This document shows, in pieces, positions 1 through 8,007 of a DNA stretch of 52,459 nt. Source of the DNA: Pirellulales bacterium (lineage in GTDB: Bacteria; Planctomycetota; Planctomycetia; Pirellulales; Thermoguttaceae); NCBI GenBank assembly GCA_016936015.1, contig JAFGPV010000084.1, forward strand, positions 1 to 52,459, in the 5' to 3' direction. The notes under the pieces are model-generated. The model did no database searches and was not told the DNA's origin. It saw nothing but the letters and a program-made list of their open reading frames with translations. The position numbers and the translations under genes are program-made. Position 1 is the stretch's first letter. Every line of letters begins with the position of its first letter.

Positions 1-1
1 C

Positions 2-1138
2 AGTTCCTCGAAGAACTACACCTTCAGCGGCGACGGCAAGATCTCCAGCGGCGCCAGCCTCGTCAAGAGCGGCGCCGGCACGCTGACGATCGCCAATGCC
101 GGCAACGATTTCACCGGTACGGTGACGATCACCGGCGGCACGCTGACGGTCGGCAATCCGACCGCCCTGGGAAGTACGCTCGGAAAGACGAATGTCGACG
201 GCGGCGCGCTCAATCTGGGCGGTCAAGACGTGGGCCGAGAACCAATCGAGGTTACGACCAACGGCGGCGCCATCGTCAATGAAGGCAGTGAAACCACCCT
301 TTACGACGTAACGCTCGCGGGTCCCGCCACCTTCGGCGGCACCGAAAGTTGGACCGTCAGCGGCCTGGTGCCGCAAAACGGCTGGCAGGCCGGGCAGCTC
401 GTCGGCGGCGGACAGACCCTGACCAAGACCGGCGCCAACCAGGTCACCTTGAGCGACTTGGGCTCGACCGGCCTGGGCAACATCAACGTCAACGAGGGAA
501 CGTTGACTGTCTCCGGCAGCACGAATTTGGGTTCCTCGGCGATCAACCTCTCGGGCGGCGCCACCTTGAGGCTCATCGACCTCGTCGATCCCATCGCTAA
601 AACTCTCAACGTCGCCGCCGACGGCGGCACGGTTTACAGCGACAGCGGCGACAACGTGATCGACGGGAATGGCGGCACCTTGACCGGCACGCTGTATATG
701 CTGACCGACGCGGATGCCACCATGACCTTGGCCAACGCCCTGGACGGCGCCGGCGGCTTGACGTTGCAAGACCAGGGCCGGCTGATCCTCAGCGGAGAGA
801 ACACCTATACCGGCCCCACCGACGTCAGCATCGGGACGCTGGAACTGGTCACCGGCGGTCAGATCGACACCGATTCGTTGATTACCAACCATTCGGCCAT
901 CGAAGTCACCAGCGGTGCCCATACCGTGGGCGTGATCGCAGGCTCGGGCACGACCACGGTGGTCGGCGGAGCCAGCCTCACGGCCACCTCGATTACGCAA
1001 GGAACGTTGACCATCGGCAGCGTAACCCCCGCAAGCGGCGCGGCCGCGGCGCCGGTCCCCGAACCGGGAACGTGGTTGCTGCTGTTGGTCGGCCTGCTCG
1101 GCGTCGCCGGTCGGCGGACCCTCCGCAGCCGAAGATAA
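2..1138 (+). CDS. Autotransporter-repeat protein with PEP-CTERM tail (5' truncated)
   Basis: The reading frame is open from the window edge, so the N-terminus is missing. About 345 residues of Gly/Thr/Asn-rich beta-strand repeats are seen, with the usual signatures such as [20 protein letters not shown] and [13 protein letters not shown]. These match the autotransporter-associated beta-strand repeat family, which folds as a right-handed beta helix. The last 30 residues are a PEP-CTERM sorting signal: VPEPGTW, a hydrophobic stretch, and an Arg-rich end. By family knowledge such proteins are exported by Sec and processed by an exosortase/archaeosortase-type enzyme, here likely for surface or matrix deposition. 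No exosortase gene lies in the window. Related proteins occur at 34267-39543 and 50177-51757. Confidence 0.85.
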   Translation, partial: SSSKNYTFSGDGKISSGASLVKSGAGTLTIANAGNDFTGTVTITGGTLTVGNPTALGSTLGKTNVDGGALNLGGQDVGREPIEVTTNGGAIVNEGSETTLYDVTLAGPATFGGTESWTVSGLVPQNGWQAGQLVGGGQTLTKTGANQVTLSDLGSTGLGNINVNEGTLTVSGSTNLGSSAINLSGGATLRLIDLVDPIAKTLNVAADGGTVYSDSGDNVIDGNGGTLTGTLYMLTDADATMTLANALDGAGGLTLQDQGRLILSGENTYTGPTDVSIGTLELVTGGQIDTDSLITNHSAIEVTSGAHTVGVIAGSGTTTVVGGASLTATSITQGTLTIGSVTPASGAAAAPVPEPGTWLLLLVGLLGVAGRRTLRSRR

Positions 1139-1257
1139 TCCTCGCCGGAACAGAGAGGAGTTTTTCATCTCGCCGCGGCGGCCGGGCAGCAAAAGCTCTC
1201 CCCGCCCGCCCGGCGGGATGGTTGAGGACCAGAAAAGGAGGCAGGAATTTGTCATAT

Positions 1258-1321
1258 AGCCGGCGGCTAACAGCCGCCGCGGGGAATCCAGGTGCCTCTC
1301 TGCGGCTGTTAGCCGCCGGCT
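1258..1321. repeat. Palindromic repeat, family A (copy 1)
   Basis: An inverted repeat whose arms read AGCCGGCGGCTAACAGCCGC and the complement at the other end, with about 20 nt between. Each arm is itself palindromic around CGGCGGCTAACAGCCGCCG. A second copy lies at 21446-21509 with the same arms and a different centre. It is just upstream of the DUF1559 start. Confidence 0.85.
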
Positions 1322-1338
1322 CGTGGAGCATTTTGAAA

Positions 1339-2265
1339 ATGGGATGGACCCAAAACCAAGCTGAAAACCGTCCGAAGAGCGGCTTCACCCTGGTGGAGTT
1401 GCTGGTGGTCATCGCCATTATCGGCATCCTGATCGCGCTTTTGCTGCCGGCGATCCAGGCCGCCCGCGAAGCCGCGCGGCGCGCCCAGTGCGAGAACAAT
1501 CTAAAACAGTTCGGCATCGCCTACGCGAATTACGAAGGTAGCTATAAGAAATACCCTCCCGGTCGCTGGGGGTGTGACGATAGCTATTACAAAACGTGCC
1601 CGCCGCCCGGCCGTCCTGACAGTTCATCCGGCGTCAGTTCTTTTGTATTAATATTGCCGTATCTCGAACTCCAACAGCTCTACAAAGAGTGTCAGTTTCC
1701 CCCAATTAAGTTTGACGGTTCCATCAATCCCAAACATGATTGGGTGGTTGCTCAACGGCCGCCCGTCTTCGTTTGCCCCTCCGACACCGCCCAGCCAATT
1801 CGCGAAGGACAAATTAAGGCGACCGCCAGCTACGCCATGATGTCCGGAACTCATGGGCCTCCCGGTCACGGCACGTCCGTCAAATACGAAAACAATGGAA
1901 TGTTTATGTATTGTACGGCGATCCGCGCCAAGGAAGTCAAAGACGGATTGAGCAACACCATCTTTCTTGGCGAGGTGTATGACGGCCATTTGATCATGGT
2001 CAATAACGTGTGGGTCCAAGGGACGCGTCACAGCGAGCTGCGTTCAGCGGTCAATTCCATCAACACTCCTCCGGGTAAGGGAATTTGCGACACCGCGGGC
2101 AGTTATGACCAGAACGGCGCCTTTGCCAGCCGGCATCGCGGAGGGGCCAATTTCCTCTTCGGCGACGGCCGCGTGGAGTTCGTCAATGAGGATATCGATC
2201 TCGACGCCTATCGGGCGCTTTCCACCCGGTACGGCCGTGACAGTATTAGTAATTGGTCAAGGTGA
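1339..2265 (+). CDS. DUF1559 prepilin-like protein
   Basis: 308 residues. The N-terminus has a type IV pilin-like methylation motif and hydrophobic helix, [20 protein letters not shown], followed by [17 protein letters not shown], the hallmark of the DUF1559 family that is greatly expanded in planctomycetes. The C-terminus carries the family's H-x9-DG signature ([17 protein letters not shown]). The ATG at 1339 puts the pilin motif about 14 residues from the start, as expected. The open frame continues upstream but only through the palindromic repeat at 1258-1321. Function is unknown; a pseudopilin-like or surface role is presumed. A lipoprotein gene follows 11 nt downstream, a common arrangement. 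Confidence 0.9.
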   Translation: MGWTQNQAENRPKSGFTLVELLVVIAIIGILIALLLPAIQAAREAARRAQCENNLKQFGIAYANYEGSYKKYPPGRWGCDDSYYKTCPPPGRPDSSSGVSSFVLILPYLELQQLYKECQFPPIKFDGSINPKHDWVVAQRPPVFVCPSDTAQPIREGQIKATASYAMMSGTHGPPGHGTSVKYENNGMFMYCTAIRAKEVKDGLSNTIFLGEVYDGHLIMVNNVWVQGTRHSELRSAVNSINTPPGKGICDTAGSYDQNGAFASRHRGGANFLFGDGRVEFVNEDIDLDAYRALSTRYGRDSISNWSR

Positions 2266-2276
2266 GAATTCAGACC

Positions 2277-2738
2277 ATGAAAAGCCTCTTGAAAAAAACG
2301 CATCGGATGTCCGCCGGGATATTCGTGTTGGGATTGTTGCTTTTCGGGTCGTTGGCATCCGGTTGCAGCGACGGCCGCCCGAAACGCGTCCCTGTCTCCG
2401 GCCGCGTGCTGATCGACGGCAAACCGCTGGAGGTCGGATTCCTCCAGGTGCTCGTGAAGGGAAACCGTTCCGCTTCCGCCAAGTTGGGTCCCGACGGCCG
2501 TTTCACCCTGACCACCTTTGATGAAAATGACGGTTGCATCATGGGAACGCATCGCGTTGCCGTGATTGCCGGGAAAAGTCTAAACGATACGGAATTCAAG
2601 TGGTTCGCACCCCCGAAATACGCAAACGCAAAGACCTCCGGCTTGCAGATCGAAGTCTCCGGGCCATGTGACGACATCGAACTCCGACTCAGTTGGCAAG
2701 GCAGTGGACACGATAAACCCTTTGTGGAAAAACAGTGA
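2277..2738 (+). CDS. Small lipoprotein downstream of DUF1559
   Basis: 153 residues. A charged start (MKSLLKKTHR), a hydrophobic helix and the lipobox LASGC with Cys at residue 30 predict a lipoprotein. The mature part begins VPVSGRVLIDGKPLEVGFLQV, the pattern of the carboxypeptidase-regulatory-like or transthyretin-like small lipoproteins that follow DUF1559 genes in planctomycetes. The ATG at 2277 has AAGGTGAG upstream, inside the end of the DUF1559 gene. An upstream in-frame TTG at 2253 is less likely because it would lengthen the signal peptide. Role unknown. Confidence 0.8.
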   Translation: MKSLLKKTHRMSAGIFVLGLLLFGSLASGCSDGRPKRVPVSGRVLIDGKPLEVGFLQVLVKGNRSASAKLGPDGRFTLTTFDENDGCIMGTHRVAVIAGKSLNDTEFKWFAPPKYANAKTSGLQIEVSGPCDDIELRLSWQGSGHDKPFVEKQ

Positions 2739-2752
2739 ATAGAGAAAACACC

Positions 2753-3655
2753 ATGAGATTTCGCCTCACCGGATTGACCGCCGCCACGCATACTCCTTTC
2801 GACGCCGCGGGAGAATTAAACCTTTCCGTCGTGGAAAAACAGGCCGAGCACCTGATGTGCAACGGTATCCACGTTGCCTTTATCGGCGGGACGACGGGAG
2901 AATGCCACTCCCTGAGTCTCGAAGAACGCCTGGCGCTGACGGAACGCTGGATGGCCGTCGCCCGGGGAACGCCCCTCTGGGTCATTGTCCACGCCGGCTC
3001 AAACTGCCTCAGCGATGCAAAAGCCCTGGCGGCCCAGGCCCAAAAACTGGGGGCCTGCGCCATCGCTTCCCTGCCCCCGTGTTATTTCAAGCCCAAGACC
3101 ATGGAAACCGTGGTGGCCTGCAGCGCAGAAGTCGCCGCCGCGGCCCCCGGACTCCCGTTTTATTACTACGATATCCCGGCCCTGAGCACCGTCAACTTTT
3201 CGATGGTGGATTATCTCGAAATCGCCGCCGAGAAGATCCCCAACTTCGGAGGCGTGAAGTTTTCCAATGCGGACCTGGTCGCCTATCAGCGGTGCCTCCA
3301 CTCCCAGAACGGCCGATTCGATCTCCCCTGGGGCGTCGACGAGTTGCTGCTGGCGGCGCTCGCCTTCGGCGCGGCCGGGGCGGTGGGCAGCAGTTATAAC
3401 TTCATGGCCGCCCGCTATCACCGGCTGATGGCCGCCTTCAACAGCGGCGACCTCGTCACTGCCCGGAAGGAGCAACTCTTCACCGTCGAAATCATCTTCT
3501 TGTTGATCCGGTACGGTTACATCGCCGCCGCGAAAGCGGTAATGGAGATGCTCGGCGTCCCCGTCGGCCCCGCACGCCTCCCTCAGCGGAACCTCACGCC
3601 CGGACAAATTCAGGAACTCCGCGAGGAATTGGAAACGTTGGGATTCTTTAACTAG
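2753..3655 (+). CDS. N-acetylneuraminate lyase / dihydrodipicolinate synthase family aldolase
   Basis: 300 residues, the usual length for this TIM-barrel class I aldolase family. GGTTGE at 45-50 is the pyruvate carboxylate-binding loop, FYYYDIP at 136-142 holds the catalytic Tyr (Tyr139), and FGGVKFS at 165-171 places the Schiff-base Lys at 169. YYYDIPAL and GVKFSNADL are closer to N-acetylneuraminate lyase than to DapA, so cleavage of sialic acid or a related keto-acid sugar to pyruvate is the best guess. It follows the lipoprotein gene by 14 nt, suggesting co-transcription. Substrate is not certain. Confidence 0.82.
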   Translation: MRFRLTGLTAATHTPFDAAGELNLSVVEKQAEHLMCNGIHVAFIGGTTGECHSLSLEERLALTERWMAVARGTPLWVIVHAGSNCLSDAKALAAQAQKLGACAIASLPPCYFKPKTMETVVACSAEVAAAAPGLPFYYYDIPALSTVNFSMVDYLEIAAEKIPNFGGVKFSNADLVAYQRCLHSQNGRFDLPWGVDELLLAALAFGAAGAVGSSYNFMAARYHRLMAAFNSGDLVTARKEQLFTVEIIFLLIRYGYIAAAKAVMEMLGVPVGPARLPQRNLTPGQIQELREELETLGFFN

Positions 3656-3683
3656 AGCGCGTCGCGGATAACTGGAGCGCTTT

Positions 3684-3715
3684 GGGTGCCATGCCCACGC
3701 TTGTCGTGGGCATGT
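3684..3715. repeat. Palindromic repeat with CATGCCCAC arms
   Basis: CATGCCCACGCTTGTCGTGGGCATG is a hairpin directly followed by TTTTTACC. It sits about 30 nt after the aldolase stop codon, so it could also act as its transcription terminator. The GGTGCCA preceding it resembles the edge of the neighbouring 3809-3874 repeat. Confidence 0.6.
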
Positions 3716-3808
3716 TTTTACCAGGATTTACACCGCATGGCTACGTGAACGTGGCCATGGCGCCCGCGACACTTCAATGCGATACGCCCTAGGGCTAAAG
3801 TGTCGAGT

Positions 3809-3874
3809 TGGGTGCCACTGCTGGCTTGTCCAGCAGTGCGGAAAACACGGTTGGACAAGCCAACCGTGGCACCC
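3809..3874. repeat. Palindromic repeat, family B (copy 1, intergenic)
   Basis: GGGTGCCACTGCTGGCTTGT, CCAGCAGTGCGG, then ACACGGTTGGACAAGCCAAC, CGTGGCACCC. The ends GGGTGCCAC and GTGGCACCC are inverted. Near-identical copies sit in frame inside two genes at 15071-15132 and 24081-24149. Confidence 0.85.
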
Positions 3875-3987
3875 GACATTTTTACTGTGTCGGACTACTA
3901 GGCCCTGTTGACATTAACCCGGCGGACTATCCCTCCCCAGCCGCTTAAGATCGACGTAAAAAAACCAACCCGGCCTGAAAAAACCTC

Positions 3988-4016
3988 TTGCAAATGGGCC
4001 ATCCCGCTCCTATAAT
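3988..4016 (+). promoter_or_regulatory. Consensus-like sigma-70 promoter with no obvious gene
   Basis: TTGCAA (3988-3993), a 17-nt spacer, and a perfect TATAAT (4011-4016). No protein gene follows on this strand before the nitroreductase remnant. It would drive transcription into the conserved element at 4081-4171, which has a sister copy with its own promoter near 45909. Confidence 0.5.
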
Positions 4017-4080
4017 GTACATTAGTTCATTCTCGCTCTTTGGCAAAACGATCCGAACACCCGGCCTTGGCAAGGAAAAG

Positions 4081-4171
4081 ACCCCAAGCCGGGGAGCCTC
4101 CCGTGCATTTTTCGACTTTTGATGACCAACTCCCGGGTGCCCGCGACAACTCCGCTATCGGGGCGGCCATG
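4081..4171. repeat. Dispersed ~95-nt element (copy 1)
   Basis: Shares CCGTGCATTTTTCGACT, TTGATGACCAACT, CCCGGG, GCCCGCGA and ATCGGGGCGGCCAT in the same order with 46115-46211. A GC-rich hairpin (CCCCAAGCCGGGG) comes first, as in copy 2 (CCCGGCTGGGGACCCGG). Small reading frames here are not convincing as proteins. It could be a mobile repeat or a duplicated non-coding RNA. Confidence 0.65.
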
Positions 4172-4443
4172 CCGCGAGAGGTCATGGTTTTTATTTTTTG
4201 CACCGTACCACACACCCGTTTCAGCACACCCCTGGCGCATCTCAGGAATTTTTGCGTTTGACAACTCGCGGAAAACACGGAAAAACACGGCGGAAGAGAC
4301 CCCATATTGTGCAACAATTCGAAAAACAGGCGATTGATGCAAAGCACCACTTGCCAATTTCCAAAAACACCGTAAAAAGATCTGGTGGATCCGCCACCGA
4401 AAATGATCGGCGTAAAAAAACGGTCGGGGAAAGGAAAAAAAAG

Positions 4444-4581
4444 ATCGAGGGCATGCGCCGGCTCGTGGGCCTGCCGGAAAACGTCCACGCCCACAGCCTC
4501 GTGGCGCTCGGATATCCGGCCGAGCAACCGCCGCTGGAAAACCGCTTCCGGCCGGAACGAATCCACCGCAACCATTGGTGA
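4444..4581 (+). pseudogene. C-terminal remnant of a nitroreductase gene
   Basis: The last 45 codons before a TGA read IEGMRRLVGLPENVHAHSL..ALGYPAEQPPLENRF, ending RPERIHRNHW. This matches the C-terminal end of FMN-dependent nitroreductase family proteins, which typically have a LLGIPE.V....L..GYPAE segment and end in a DPERVH.N.W motif. The upstream frame is Lys/Arg-rich, low in complexity and unlike any nitroreductase core, and no FMN-binding N-terminus is found nearby. I read it as a decayed gene whose 3' end survives next to tRNA-Glu. A deletion on the upstream side is the simplest history. Confidence 0.65.
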
Positions 4582-4613
4582 GTGGTATCCGCAGATCGTG
4601 AAGAAATCACCAG

Positions 4614-4686
4614 TGACCCCGACGGGATTCGAACCCGTGTTGCAGGCGTGAAAGGCCTGTGTCCTAGGCCTCTAGACGACGGGGCC
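4614..4686 (-). tRNA. tRNA-Glu (anticodon TTC)
   Basis: Reading the minus strand: acceptor stem GGCCCCG pairs with CGGGGTC (one G-U), then a D arm GTCTAGAGGCCTAGGAC, anticodon arm CAGGC-CTTTCAC-GCCTG with anticodon TTC, and T arm ACGGG-TTCGAAT-CCCGT. Discriminator base A. The 73-nt gene does not encode the 3' CCA. It closely resembles bacterial tRNA-Glu. Confidence 0.97.
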
Positions 4687-4793
4687 AATTGGTCGAGCAG
4701 GCGCCGGGCCTGCTCCTTCACCGGAAAACGGCTTCTCCGCGCTGAAAGAAAACAGTCGGAACCTCCGCTCTCCCCAAAAAATCCAAACTCTTC

Positions 4794-4822
4794 TGTATAC
4801 GAGAGATCGTCGAGCAAGTCAA
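4794..4822 (-). promoter_or_regulatory. Promoter of tRNA-Glu
   Basis: On the minus strand, TTGACT (4822-4817), a 17-nt spacer and TATACA (4799-4794). Transcription would start near 4787, roughly 100 nt before the tRNA 5' end. Confidence 0.6.
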
Positions 4823-5004
4823 GGGGTGCCGGCCGGGGGTACGGGTACTGTCCGAGGCAGGCCCTCGCGGGCAGAGACCCCCGATTTGCGTGATGAACAA
4901 AAGGAACTTACACGGGGATCACAATCGAGAAACGAGATCCAACGAGAACAATCAATACTTTTCCAGAGAGGAGCGGAAAAAGACAACGGCCTGCGGAAGG
5001 TGTT

Positions 5005-5226
5005 TTACGCGGAACTGTTGTTGTTCCCGGAATCGACTTTCGCCGCGGATTTGTCCGCGGTCTCGTTCCGGTGAATGGCGTCAAACACTTCGCGCCGATG
5101 GACTGGGACTTCCTTCGGAGCCTCAACCCCTAGGCGGACTTTATCTCCCCGGATTTCGACGACAACGATCGTAATGTCATCGTTGATGACAATACTTTCG
5201 TTTTTTTTCCGAGACAGTACCAACAT
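5005..5226 (-). CDS. csrA: Carbon storage regulator CsrA
   Basis: 73 residues. Starts [18 protein letters not shown] and continues [26 protein letters not shown], the full CsrA fold with the RNA-contacting LVLSRK and VPVHR segments. CsrA is a dimeric RNA-binding translational regulator that blocks Shine-Dalgarno sequences with GGA motifs. The C-terminal tail ([11 protein letters not shown]) is polar and disordered. GGAAGGAAC before the ATG is a good ribosome site and itself contains GGA, which would permit autoregulation. It is monocistronic and lies upstream of tRNA-Glu on the same strand. Confidence 0.97.
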   Translation of the reverse strand: MLVLSRKKNESIVINDDITIVVVEIRGDKVRLGVEAPKEVPVHRREVFDAIHRNETADKSAAKVDSGNNNSSA

Positions 5227-5309
5227 GAGGTGTTCCTTCCTTCACACGCCAAACGTCCTTATTTCTATGCCTCGAAACGATATAATGCGCGTTATGCCCC
5301 TTTAAATTT

Positions 5310-5337
5310 ACGATACGCCTTATTAATGTGAAGTCAA
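5310..5337 (-). promoter_or_regulatory. Candidate csrA promoter
   Basis: On the minus strand, TTGACT (5337-5332), a 16-nt spacer and TATCGT (5315-5310). The start would be near 5303, giving a 5' UTR of about 75 nt for csrA. Confidence 0.4.
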
Positions 5338-5644
5338 GCGAAATTTCACGAGGCCGTTGCCGTTTTGAGTAAAGGTTTCGTTAAAGTCGTTTCTCTCCCC
5401 TGTTTTCCCGGCCACATTTCCGGTTTAATAAGGGGGAAAGCTATAAACGGACGACGGAGCGTCAGTTGCATCTTCTTTTTACACAATACCTTACGTCATT
5501 TGGTGCTTGGATAAATCGGATCATAGAAGATGTGCAGTTTTTAGGAATAAAGGGAAACGGTAATAAATACCATTTATGGGTGGTATAAGCAAATTCAGAA
5601 GAAGAGATGGACTTTATCTTGCGAACCACGGGATCAAGGGAACG
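5338..5644. other. AT-richer intergenic region before nuoI
   Basis: This stretch is clearly richer in A/T than its surroundings and holds no convincing gene. It must contain the promoter of the nuoI-fabI pair. No strong -35/-10 pair could be chosen. An in-frame ATG at 5576 exists but lacks a ribosome site. Confidence 0.5.
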
Positions 5645-6172
5645 ATGAGATACTGGCTCGACGATCTTTATTCAGGTGTGGTCACGGTCTTTCAGACGCT
5701 GTGGGTTGGGCTGCGCTATTGGCTTTGGACGTACGATCCCCGGCGCCGGACGTTTACCCAGCGCTATGAATACCCGGAGCTTCCGGTGCCGATTGCTCCC
5801 CGATTTCGCGGCTTCCACCGCTACGACTTGACCTCCTGCATCGCCTGCGAGCGCTGTGCCCGCGATTGCCCGGTAGGGTGCATCCACATCGGGAAAGTTC
5901 GTCAAGAAAATAAAAAGGGATTTCGCGTCACCGACTTTACGATCGACTACGCGAAGTGCCTGCTCTGCGGAATCTGTACGGAGAACTGCCCCGTCGATTG
6001 CATTTTCCTGGGGGCGTCCTACGACTTGAGCTGTTTCGTCCGCGAGGGGTGCATCGTCGATTTTTCCCGGTTGCCGTTGGAGATCGCCTGGGGCCGGGCG
6101 ACGCTTAATCCGACAGTCGTGGCGGCGTCCCGGGCGATTCAGAATCCGGTCCACGGCGGACCGAATGCCTAG
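5645..6172 (+). CDS. nuoI: NuoI-like 2x[4Fe-4S] subunit of NADH-quinone oxidoreductase
   Basis: 175 residues. Two ferredoxin-type cysteine clusters are complete, CIACERCARDCPVGCIHI and CLLCGICTENCPVDCIFLG, each CxxCxxCxxxCP, spaced as in complex I subunit I. The N-terminal MRYWLDDLYSGVVTVFQTLWVGLRYWL is the amphipathic membrane-anchoring part, and PRFRGFHRYDLTSCIAC matches NuoI. The ATG at 5645 follows AAGGGA. NuoI relays electrons from NADH to quinone. It stands apart from other nuo genes here and is followed at 3 nt by a FabI-like gene. Confidence 0.9.
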   Translation: MRYWLDDLYSGVVTVFQTLWVGLRYWLWTYDPRRRTFTQRYEYPELPVPIAPRFRGFHRYDLTSCIACERCARDCPVGCIHIGKVRQENKKGFRVTDFTIDYAKCLLCGICTENCPVDCIFLGASYDLSCFVREGCIVDFSRLPLEIAWGRATLNPTVVAASRAIQNPVHGGPNA

Positions 6173-6175
6173 GCC

Positions 6176-6973
6176 ATGGACTTTCTCCGCCTCCAAGACA
6201 AAACGATCCTGCTGTTCGGCGTTGCCAACCGGAAAAGCGTCGCTTGGCACGTCAGCCGCGTGCTGGCGGCCGAGTCGGCGCGGTGCGTTTACGTCGTGCA
6301 AAACGACGCCATCCGCGCCGGCGTGCAAAAAATGGCGGGGGACGCCGAGGTCTTCGTCTGCGACGTGGAAGACGAAAAGCAAATTGCCCGGCTGGTTGAA
6401 GGGTTGGCCGCGCGGGGCGAAAAGATTCACGGCCTGCTCCACTCGCTGGCGTTTGCCGATTATTCGCAGGGCGTCAAACCCTTCCACGAAACGCCGAAAC
6501 GGGCATTCTTGCAGGCGGTGGACGTCTCGTGCTATTCGCTGATCGCGCTCTGCAACGCCTTGCGGGATCTGCTCGATCCGGACGCCTCGGTGGTGACAGT
6601 CTCGATTTCCACCACCCGGATGGCCAGCGAGAACTACGGCTACATGGCCCCGATCAAGGCGGCGTTGGATTCGACGTTGGTTTTTCTGGCCAAATCGTTC
6701 AGCCAATTTTCGCGGATCCGGTTCAACGCCGTCGCGCCGGGCCTGCTGAAGACGTCCGCCTCCGCCGGCATTCCGGGCTACGTCGACGCCTACCTCTACG
6801 CCGAGCAGGTCATTCCCCGGCACGCGGCGGTCCGGACCGAAGAGGTCGCCGCGGTCGCCGCGTTCCTGCTCAGCCCCCGCTCCAGCGGCGTCAATGCGCA
6901 AAAGATCGTCGTCGACGCGGGAATGGAAATCAATTACTTCGACCGGGCGATCATTAGAAAAGTGGTGCCTTGA
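6176..6973 (+). CDS. fabI: Enoyl-ACP reductase (FabI-like SDR)
   Basis: 265 residues of the short-chain dehydrogenase fold. [10 protein letters not shown] (15-24) is the FabI form of the NAD-binding loop and [12 protein letters not shown] (154-165) gives the Tyr-x6-Lys pair (Tyr154, Lys161) typical of enoyl-ACP reductases rather than Tyr-x3-Lys SDRs. [20 protein letters not shown] is the substrate loop region. The role is the last reduction of fatty-acid elongation. By eye, the second active-site Tyr of E. coli FabI (Tyr146) aligns with Ile here, so it may be a divergent FabI branch. It starts 3 nt after nuoI, implying coupling. Confidence 0.85.
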   Translation: MDFLRLQDKTILLFGVANRKSVAWHVSRVLAAESARCVYVVQNDAIRAGVQKMAGDAEVFVCDVEDEKQIARLVEGLAARGEKIHGLLHSLAFADYSQGVKPFHETPKRAFLQAVDVSCYSLIALCNALRDLLDPDASVVTVSISTTRMASENYGYMAPIKAALDSTLVFLAKSFSQFSRIRFNAVAPGLLKTSASAGIPGYVDAYLYAEQVIPRHAAVRTEEVAAVAAFLLSPRSSGVNAQKIVVDAGMEINYFDRAIIRKVVP

Positions 6974-7017
6974 AGATGCTCTTGGATTCATGCCAAGTCT
7001 TGGCCGATGCAATCGGG

Positions 7018-7536
7018 CTAGTTCATCATGGCATCCAGGCATTTGGCGCTTAAGAACAACCGGTAGGGGTGGCCGGGGAGTTCGGCAAAATCCCAGTGCT
7101 GATAAAACTTTTTCGTGGACGCGTTCAGGCAGTCGAGAATGACCGCGATGAAAGGGAACGTCTTGCCGGCTTCCCAGCAATCCCGCAGGGCTTGGGCCAG
7201 CAGTAGACGGCCCAAGCCTTGGCCTTGGCGTTTCAAGTCTACACCCAACCAGGCCAGCACGGCAACCGGCAGGACGCGGCGCGGCAACTGTTTTGCTAAT
7301 TCGGGAGGCAAGTCGCTGAAGTCGATCTGCCCGGTTGCCAGGGTATAGTAACCGGCAATGGCTCCGTCATCGTCGATCAGGACCTTGGTGACCGAGAGGT
7401 GCTTCGTTTGATGCTGGAGCGCTTTTGTCGCCAGCCAATGATCGACGGCCTGCTGGCCGCACCGGAAACGTTGCCGCGGATGCTCGCGCCGCAGGCGCTC
7501 CAGATGACAGTCCGCGGGAAAAACAACCCCGTTCAC
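7018..7536 (-). CDS. GNAT-type toxin (TacT/AtaT-like acetyltransferase)
   Basis: 172 residues. A GNAT fold is shown by GYYTLATGQIDF, the block PVAVLAWLGVDLKRQGQGLG with the acetyl-CoA pyrophosphate loop RQGQGLG, and FYQHWDFAEL near the end. The start overlaps the stop of the upstream DUF1778-like gene by 4 nt (ATGA), the standard layout of GNAT toxin-antitoxin pairs. By family knowledge such toxins acetylate the amino acid on charged tRNAs and stop translation. The target here cannot be told from sequence. Confidence 0.85.
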   Translation of the reverse strand: MNGVVFPADCHLERLRREHPRQRFRCGQQAVDHWLATKALQHQTKHLSVTKVLIDDDGAIAGYYTLATGQIDFSDLPPELAKQLPRRVLPVAVLAWLGVDLKRQGQGLGRLLLAQALRDCWEAGKTFPFIAVILDCLNASTKKFYQHWDFAELPGHPYRLFLSAKCLDAMMN

Positions 7537-7838
7537 GGCTTGCCTCGCATCGTGGCGCCCAATCGTCGTTGCGCGGCAGTTAGTTTTGGGGATTTATTCA
7601 AGGCGGACCAGAAGGATAATTGCTCTTCGGAGGTCAGCGTGATGACGTCTTCCTGGGCCGCCCGGATTTCCCGCTTGGCCTGGGGGATGGTCACTGCCCG
7701 CACGTAGTCGCTGACACTGATATGCCGCAGGTCGGCGGCTTGAGCGAGGCATTGCTTGCTTTCCTCGTCCAGACGAACCATCAGTGGACTGGCCGTCATG
7801 GCCGGCTCGGCCTTTGCCGTGGAATGGGATGCACTCAT
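7533..7838 (-). CDS. DUF1778 antitoxin of the GNAT toxin
   Basis: 101 residues. MVRLDEESKQCLAQAADLRHISVSDYVRAVTIPQAKREI is a ribbon-helix-helix-like DNA-binding N-terminus of the DUF1778/TacA type. The rest, LTSEEQLSFWSALNKSPKLTAAQRRL, matches the toxin-binding tail of this family. It precedes the toxin gene with a 4-nt overlap, and presumably binds both the toxin and its own promoter. Confidence 0.85.
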   Translation of the reverse strand: MSASHSTAKAEPAMTASPLMVRLDEESKQCLAQAADLRHISVSDYVRAVTIPQAKREIRAAQEDVITLTSEEQLSFWSALNKSPKLTAAQRRLGATMRGKP

Positions 7839-8007
7839 GGATTTTTCTCCTTTACCTCAATTATATTGCAGATCGCAATACAGTCAAGAGACACATGAGC
7901 AACACCCAGCGCCGGAGGGGCGGCAGGACCTTTAGCCCAAGAAATCAAGGGCCGATGGTGACGAACGAGAGATTGGCTTGAGGGATAGATTTTATTATAT
8001 TGCCGAA

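Noticed and set aside
136-1030. Tandem repeats in the first gene considered as a CRISPR-like array
   Set aside because: The repeats are degenerate protein-coding beta-strand units without constant-length spacers; no array exists anywhere in the window.
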